A DNA stretch of 43,556 bases from positions 1-43,556 of the forward strand of contig JALHQB010000044.1 in assembly GCA_022842185.1 (NCBI GenBank), in the 5' to 3' direction. This stretch comes from Acetobacteraceae bacterium. GTDB taxonomy: Bacteria; Pseudomonadota; Alphaproteobacteria; Acetobacterales; Acetobacteraceae. Both the position numbers and the translations under genes were made by a program. The notes below the pieces were generated by a model, which saw only the letters and a list, made by a program, of their open reading frames with translations, was not told where the DNA came from and ran no database searches. This document shows positions 40,040-43,556 of this stretch, piece after piece (positions within the stretch are counted from its first letter, which is position 1; the number at the start of each line of letters is the position of its first letter).

Positions 40040-42982
40040 CTACGCCCACAGCACGGAGGTGCCGTCGAAGCCCGCCGGCGGGAAGCCCGGCAGCAGGAAG
40101 GCCATGTCGGCGATGCCATCGCCTTCCAGGTCGATGAACAAGGTCTTCGTCGCTTCATCGAAGCGCCCTTCCGACCCGCCCTGTGCGGTGAAGGCGAAGG
40201 CCCCCCGCCATCGGAAGTCCTGGCCCGTGCCGATGCCCGCGAAGGCCAGCGCGTCGCCTTCCAGGGGATTGAAATTGACGATGGTATCGGGCGCCGAAAC
40301 CGACGAATGGGCTACCGCGGTGTAGATGAACAGGTCGGCGCCCGCCCCGCCGGTCAGGCGATCGGCCCCGGCGCCGCCCTGGAGTTCGTCGTCCCCGTTG
40401 CCGCCCGTCAGCGTGTCGTTGCCGTCACCGCCATTCAACCGGGTGCGGCGGCTGCCAGCGGTGACGGTGATGAGGTCGTCGCCCGCACCCCCGCGTACCA
40501 GCTCCACATCCGTCACCACCACCGCAATGCCGCCATCGCCCAGGGTCAGCACATCCGAACCGCCACCCAGCGCCACCGTCACCGTCGTGCTCGCCTGCGC
40601 GATCGTCACCGCATCGGCACCGGCGCCGCCGGTCACGACCTCCACCCCGCGCAGCAACACCGCATTGGCACCCTGGCCCAGCACCACGCGATCGGTGCCG
40701 GCACCGAGGTCGATCTCCGCCCCGGCCACGCCGCGGGCCATGGTCACGGTGTCGTCGCCGGCCACGCCGGTCACGTGCTCGACATCGGCCAGCGTCACCC
40801 GGTTGCCGCCCGCGCCGAGCATCACGTGGTCGATCCCCGCACCGAGCCGCAGCGTCACACCATCCGCTCCGCCGGCGAGATCTATGGTGTCCGCGCCATC
40901 ACTGCCCAGCACGAGTTCGACGCCGGCGACGGCGATGTGGTTGCCGCCGCGCGTCAGCATCAGCCGGTCGTCGCCTTCGCCCAGGTCGACGACGCCCGAT
41001 GCCATCGCCGCGCCTAGGGTCACGCTGTCGGCGCCACTGCCGCCCAGGATGGTCTCGGCGGCGACGATGGTGACGTCGTTGGCCCCGTCCGCCAGCGTCA
41101 CGCGGTCCCGCCCGGCGCCCAGGTGCAGATGCCCCCCGCGCAGCGGATCGAGCAGCGTCACCGTGTCGTCCCCGCCGCCGGCCTCGAGCATCTCGACCCC
41201 GTGCAGCCGGACCCGGTCGGCCGCGGCGGACAGGGTGAGCCAGTCTCGCCCGCCGCCGAGCGAGACCAGCGCATCCTCCGCCGCGCCAAGAAACGTCACG
41301 CGGTCGGCGCCGTCGCCGCCGTTCAGCGTCTCGACACCCGAGACCGATAGACGATTGGCACCGCCCGAAAGCGATAGGCGGTCATTGCCGGCCCCCAGGT
41401 CGATCCATGCCCCATCCACCCGCCGGTCCAGCAGGATCACGTCGGCGCCGGCACCGCCGATCAGTGTCTCCACCCCGGCGATGGTCAAAGTGTTGCCGCC
41501 ATCGGCCAGGCTCAGGCGGTCCTGGCCGCCATGCAGCGCGATGGTCCCGTTCATCGATGCCCCGAGCGTCAGGTCTTCGTCTCCGCCGCCGCCTTCGATC
41601 GTCTCGACGTTCAGGATCAGTGCGCGGACCGGGCCGCCGCGAATCTCCAGCCGATCGGCCCCGGCGCCGAGGTCGATCACCCCGCCATCAATGGCGCCCG
41701 ACAGGATGATGTCCTCCGCGCCGCTGCCGCCGAGCAGGGTTTCGGTGCCATAGGCGGTCAGGCGGTTGCCGCCATCGGCGAGCACCAGCAGATCCCGGCC
41801 GCCGCTGAGATTGACCCTGCCGCCGGTCATCGGCGCCAGCATTGTGACCATATCCGCGGCGCCGCTTCCGAAGATGCTCTCCAGCCCGCTGGCGAGGATC
41901 GTGCCGCCGTCCAGCAGCGTCACGCGGTCGTCCCCGGCGCCGCCCCTGATGGTCTCCACCCCACGCACGGACAGCGCATTGCCCCCATCGGCCAAGGCGA
42001 TGCTGTCCGACCCCGCGCCGAGGTCGAATATGCCGCCATTGGGCAGCGCATCCTCGATCACCACGTGGTCGTCGCCCGCGCCGGCGGTGATGGCCTCGAC
42101 CCCCGACAGGCGGATCACGTTGCCACCGGTGGCGAGCACCAGGGCATCGCTGCCGCCGCCGAGCCCGATAAGGCTGCCGGTCACGCGTTCGGTCAGGGTG
42201 AGGACATCGTTGCCGGACCCGCCCTCGATGGTCTCGGCGCCGGTCACTGTCGCCAGCGCGCCGCCATCGCCCAGGATCAGGCGATCATCACCGGCGCCGA
42301 GGTCGAACAGCCCCTCGGCACGGCCTTCGAGCCGGATCGTGTCGTCGCCATCCCCGGCGAGCAGGGTATCGACGCCGGCAAGGATGACAGCGTCCGCGTC
42401 ATCCGAGAGGTACACGCGGTCAGCCCCGTCATTCAGGTCGATCCTGATGCCGGACGCGGCACCGAGCACCGTCACGTCGTCGGCGCCGCGACTTCCGCTG
42501 ACCGTCTCGATGTCCGGCGCGATGGTTACCGCGTTTCCGAGGGTCGAGATCATCACCAGCCGGTCCGCCCCGGCGCCGAGGCTGTAATACCCGAACATGC
42601 GGCCGGCGCCCTGGATCTGATCGTCGCCAGCGCCGCCCAGCACGGTCTCGACGCCACTCACGGTGACGAAATTCGTGTCATCCGCGAGCATCAGCACGTC
42701 GCTGCCGCCCTTGAGGTCGATGCGCGCATTGGTCGAAGCGGCGAGCAGCACGATGGTGTCGGCGCCGGACCCCCCGATCAGGGTCTCGACGCCGCGGATC
42801 GAAAGCGCATTGCCGGTATTGCCAAGGACCAGGAGGTCCTTGCCGTCGCCGAGATCCACGATGGCGTCGGACAATGCGCCCGTCACCGTGATGCTGTCGG
42901 CCAGCGACCCGCCGGTCAGCCGATCGAAGCCAGCCAGGGTCGTGCTGTTAGCCGAATTGGCGGGCAGGGTGATGACGGACAA
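40040..42982 (-). CDS. Giant-repeat calcium-binding (RTX-like) secreted protein
   Basis: A 980-residue acidic protein. It has no N-terminal signal. Residues about 17-850 are a regular array of some eighteen units of about 46 residues, each with a GVETLxGGxGxDxVTL turn and a DLGxGxDRLxLxDGGN turn. Unit 18 merges into four classic RTX nonapeptides (GGDGNDTLTGGNGDDELQGG, about 850-885). The tail resembles the serralysin C-terminal domain: DTIVNFNPLEGDAL near 890, FIDLEGDGIADMAFLL near 955, then GFDGTSVLWA. This predicts type I secretion and calcium-driven folding outside the cell. No T1SS transporter or catalytic domain is visible. TTG at 42982 is the start, with GGAG 10 bases before it. It is probably a surface-layer, adhesion or matrix protein. 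Confidence 0.85.
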   Translation of the reverse strand: MSVITLPANSANSTTLAGFDRLTGGSLADSITVTGALSDAIVDLGDGKDLLVLGNTGNALSIRGVETLIGGSGADTIVLLAASTNARIDLKGGSDVLMLADDTNFVTVSGVETVLGGAGDDQIQGAGRMFGYYSLGAGADRLVMISTLGNAVTIAPDIETVSGSRGADDVTVLGAASGIRIDLNDGADRVYLSDDADAVILAGVDTLLAGDGDDTIRLEGRAEGLFDLGAGDDRLILGDGGALATVTGAETIEGGSGNDVLTLTERVTGSLIGLGGGSDALVLATGGNVIRLSGVEAITAGAGDDHVVIEDALPNGGIFDLGAGSDSIALADGGNALSVRGVETIRGGAGDDRVTLLDGGTILASGLESIFGSGAADMVTMLAPMTGGRVNLSGGRDLLVLADGGNRLTAYGTETLLGGSGAEDIILSGAIDGGVIDLGAGADRLEIRGGPVRALILNVETIEGGGGDEDLTLGASMNGTIALHGGQDRLSLADGGNTLTIAGVETLIGGAGADVILLDRRVDGAWIDLGAGNDRLSLSGGANRLSVSGVETLNGGDGADRVTFLGAAEDALVSLGGGRDWLTLSAAADRVRLHGVEMLEAGGGDDTVTLLDPLRGGHLHLGAGRDRVTLADGANDVTIVAAETILGGSGADSVTLGAAMASGVVDLGEGDDRLMLTRGGNHIAVAGVELVLGSDGADTIDLAGGADGVTLRLGAGIDHVMLGAGGNRVTLADVEHVTGVAGDDTVTMARGVAGAEIDLGAGTDRVVLGQGANAVLLRGVEVVTGGAGADAVTIAQASTTVTVALGGGSDVLTLGDGGIAVVVTDVELVRGGAGDDLITVTAGSRRTRLNGGDGNDTLTGGNGDDELQGGAGADRLTGGAGADLFIYTAVAHSSVSAPDTIVNFNPLEGDALAFAGIGTGQDFRWRGAFAFTAQGGSEGRFDEATKTLFIDLEGDGIADMAFLLPGFPPAGFDGTSVLWA
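40325..40435 (-). repeat. Classic RTX nonapeptide repeats
   Basis: Four GGxGxDxLx units in tandem (residues about 850-886 of the repeat protein) bind calcium in a parallel beta-roll in known RTX proteins. They lie between the long 46-residue array and the C-terminal secretion domain. Confidence 0.85.
40435..42934 (-). repeat. About 18 tandem 46-residue (138-bp) units
   Basis: Units counted by the GVET landmark begin at residues 64, 110, 156, 203, 248, 294, 341, 366, 412, 458, 503, 549, 595, 641, 687, 733, 779 and 825, with an imperfect unit before the first. Most are 45-47 residues. Unit 7 (341-365) is only 25 long, as if half a unit was lost. Copies are diverged, so the array is old rather than a recent expansion. 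Confidence 0.85.
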
Positions 42983-43043
42983 GGGGGTTGCTCCGGCATG
43001 AGAGCGGCGCTGGTGACGCGCCGAACCCAGGCAGGATGCAGGC

Positions 43044-43102
43044 TGTCTCTAAAAAAGAGACAAATTTCCGAGATAATTCTCAAATAACGAGAATGGATCT
43101 CG
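43044..43102 (-). promoter_or_regulatory. AT-rich double hairpin upstream of the repeat protein gene
   Basis: Two inverted repeats in a strongly A/T-rich patch. One has 7-bp arms (43044-43050 with 43056-43062) around AAAAA. The other is a 12-bp interrupted stem (43069-43074 plus 43076-43081 paired with 43089-43094 plus 43097-43102). They lie between the stop of the upstream repeat gene (43113) and the RTX-like start. They could end the upstream transcript, act as an attenuator or hold the RTX promoter. Confidence 0.5.
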
Positions 43103-43112
43103 ATATGGGCCA

Positions 43113-43556
43113 TCAGATCTTGATGGGGCCTTGGCTTCCACGACCACGTCCGGGCGGGTCGGTCGGGTCGCTGTCGGAGGGGCCGTTCGGCGCCTGGCGT
43201 CCGCCGCCCCCGCCGCGGCCCTGGCCCGCGGGGTCGTTGGGGTCGGCATCACTGATGCCGCCGCGACGGGGTTGTCCACCGCTGCCGCCGCGGCCCTGGC
43301 CGGGCGGGTCGTTCGGGTCGTTGTCGGTGACGCCGCCAGGGCGGGGCTGGCCGCCGCTGCCACCGCGCCCCTGGCCTGGCGGGTCATTCGGGTCGTTGTC
43401 GGTGACGCCGCCGCGACGGGGTTGTCCGCCGCTGCCGCCGCGGCCCTGGCCGGGTGGGTCGTTGGGGTCGTTGTCGGTGACGCGGCCACGGCGGGGCTGG
43501 CCGCCGCTGCCGCCGCGGCCCTGGCCGGGTGGGTCGTTGGGGTCGTTGTCGGTGAC
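43113..43556 (-). CDS. Tandem-repeat Asp/Pro/Gly/Arg-rich protein, 3' end only
   Basis: The reading frame is open from the right edge of the window to a TGA at 43115-43113 (147 residues seen, start outside). It consists of six 75-bp units: VTDNDPNDPPGQGRGG then SGGQPRRG(G/R), four nearly identical, a fifth diverged (ISDADPNDPAG...), and a sixth ending in the unique tail RGSQGPIKI. The composition implies a disordered chain. The frame is chosen because it alone gives an acidic/Gly motif that stays conserved while third positions vary; the other minus-strand frame (an Ala/Thr-rich ORF at 43049-43489) is its shadow. I do not recognise a family. It lies 131 bases upstream of the RTX-like gene on the same strand and may be functionally linked. 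Confidence 0.65.
   Translation of the reverse strand, partial: VTDNDPNDPPGQGRGGSGGQPRRGRVTDNDPNDPPGQGRGGSGGQPRRGGVTDNDPNDPPGQGRGGSGGQPRPGGVTDNDPNDPPGQGRGGSGGQPRRGGISDADPNDPAGQGRGGGGGRQAPNGPSDSDPTDPPGRGRGSQGPIKI
43113..43556 (-). repeat. Six 75-bp tandem repeats
   Basis: Unit boundaries fall at 43556, 43481, 43406, 43331, 43256 and 43181, exactly 75 bases apart. The four right-hand units are almost identical, so the array is recent or kept uniform, and more copies may lie beyond the window. There are no spacers, so this is not a CRISPR array. Confidence 0.85.

Noticed and set aside
40326..41753. 475-residue plus-strand open frame, and others at 41531-43087 and 39425-41017, opposite the repeat protein
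   Set aside because: Low-complexity Ser/Pro/Ala translations caused by the GC-rich repeats; the minus-strand frame has the RTX and secretion-domain motifs.
43049..43489. Ala/Thr-rich minus-strand ORF with an ATG start
   Set aside because: It is a shifted frame of the same 75-bp repeats; the frame ending at 43113 gives a conserved acidic/Gly motif with a unique C-terminal tail, while this one runs into the AT-rich hairpin region.
43113..43556. CRISPR array
   Set aside because: The 75-bp units are contiguous and coding, with no unique spacers between them.

Overview
The window is GC-rich, densely coded DNA from an alphaproteobacterium. The best guess is the Acetobacteraceae (a Roseomonas-like organism). 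That is an inference from base composition, four Bug/TctC-type solute receptors, a Caulobacter-style cpa/tad pilus locus and a one-chain indolepyruvate ferredoxin oxidoreductase. No rRNA, tRNA, CRISPR array, integrase or insertion sequence was seen.

Layout. (1) 1-8768: a carboxylate-type uptake and metabolism region. A minus-strand run reads leuC-like, leuD-like, a Leu/Ile/Val-type binding protein, a Bug receptor, a sugar-type binding domain without signal peptide, and a second Bug receptor. Divergent from it is a third Bug gene, followed by a convergent isocitrate-lyase/PEP-mutase family lyase. No permease is present. (2) 9287-19865: a Tad (Flp) pilus locus: two Flp-like pilins, prepilin peptidase, CpaB, secretin, short CpaD-like lipoprotein, CpaE, CpaF, TadB, TadC, a TPR lipoprotein and a GT87-like membrane protein. 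TadE/F/G are not in the window. (3) 20002-25413: lytic transglycosylase, a fourth Bug receptor, an unknown 114-residue protein, an SDR oxidoreductase and an ABC exporter. (4) 25674-28875: GNAT, alpha/beta hydrolase and the vitamin B6 pair pdxJ/pdxA, all on the minus strand. (5) 28984-34928: a UreH/SafE-like membrane protein, an MFS transporter, and an Lrp-type regulator divergent from indolepyruvate ferredoxin oxidoreductase. (6) 35182-39897: two translationally coupled exported flavoenzymes, an isobutyryl-CoA-dehydrogenase-like enzyme and a small PNPOx-fold protein. (7) 40040-43556: a 980-residue calcium-binding, type I secretion-like protein built from about eighteen 46-residue units, and the 3' end of a gene made of 25-residue tandem repeats.

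Most unusual points: the 46-residue solenoid ending in classic RTX nonapeptides; the adjacent Asp/Pro/Gly/Arg repeat gene; a two-hairpin element present four times, in mirrored pairs between convergent genes, whose second stem changes sequence but keeps its pairing; and LeuCD paralogs with altered active-site signatures beside orphan carboxylate receptors and a C-C lyase, which suggests an organic-acid degradation module rather than leucine synthesis.

All functions are read from sequence motifs and recall of protein families. No database search was run.
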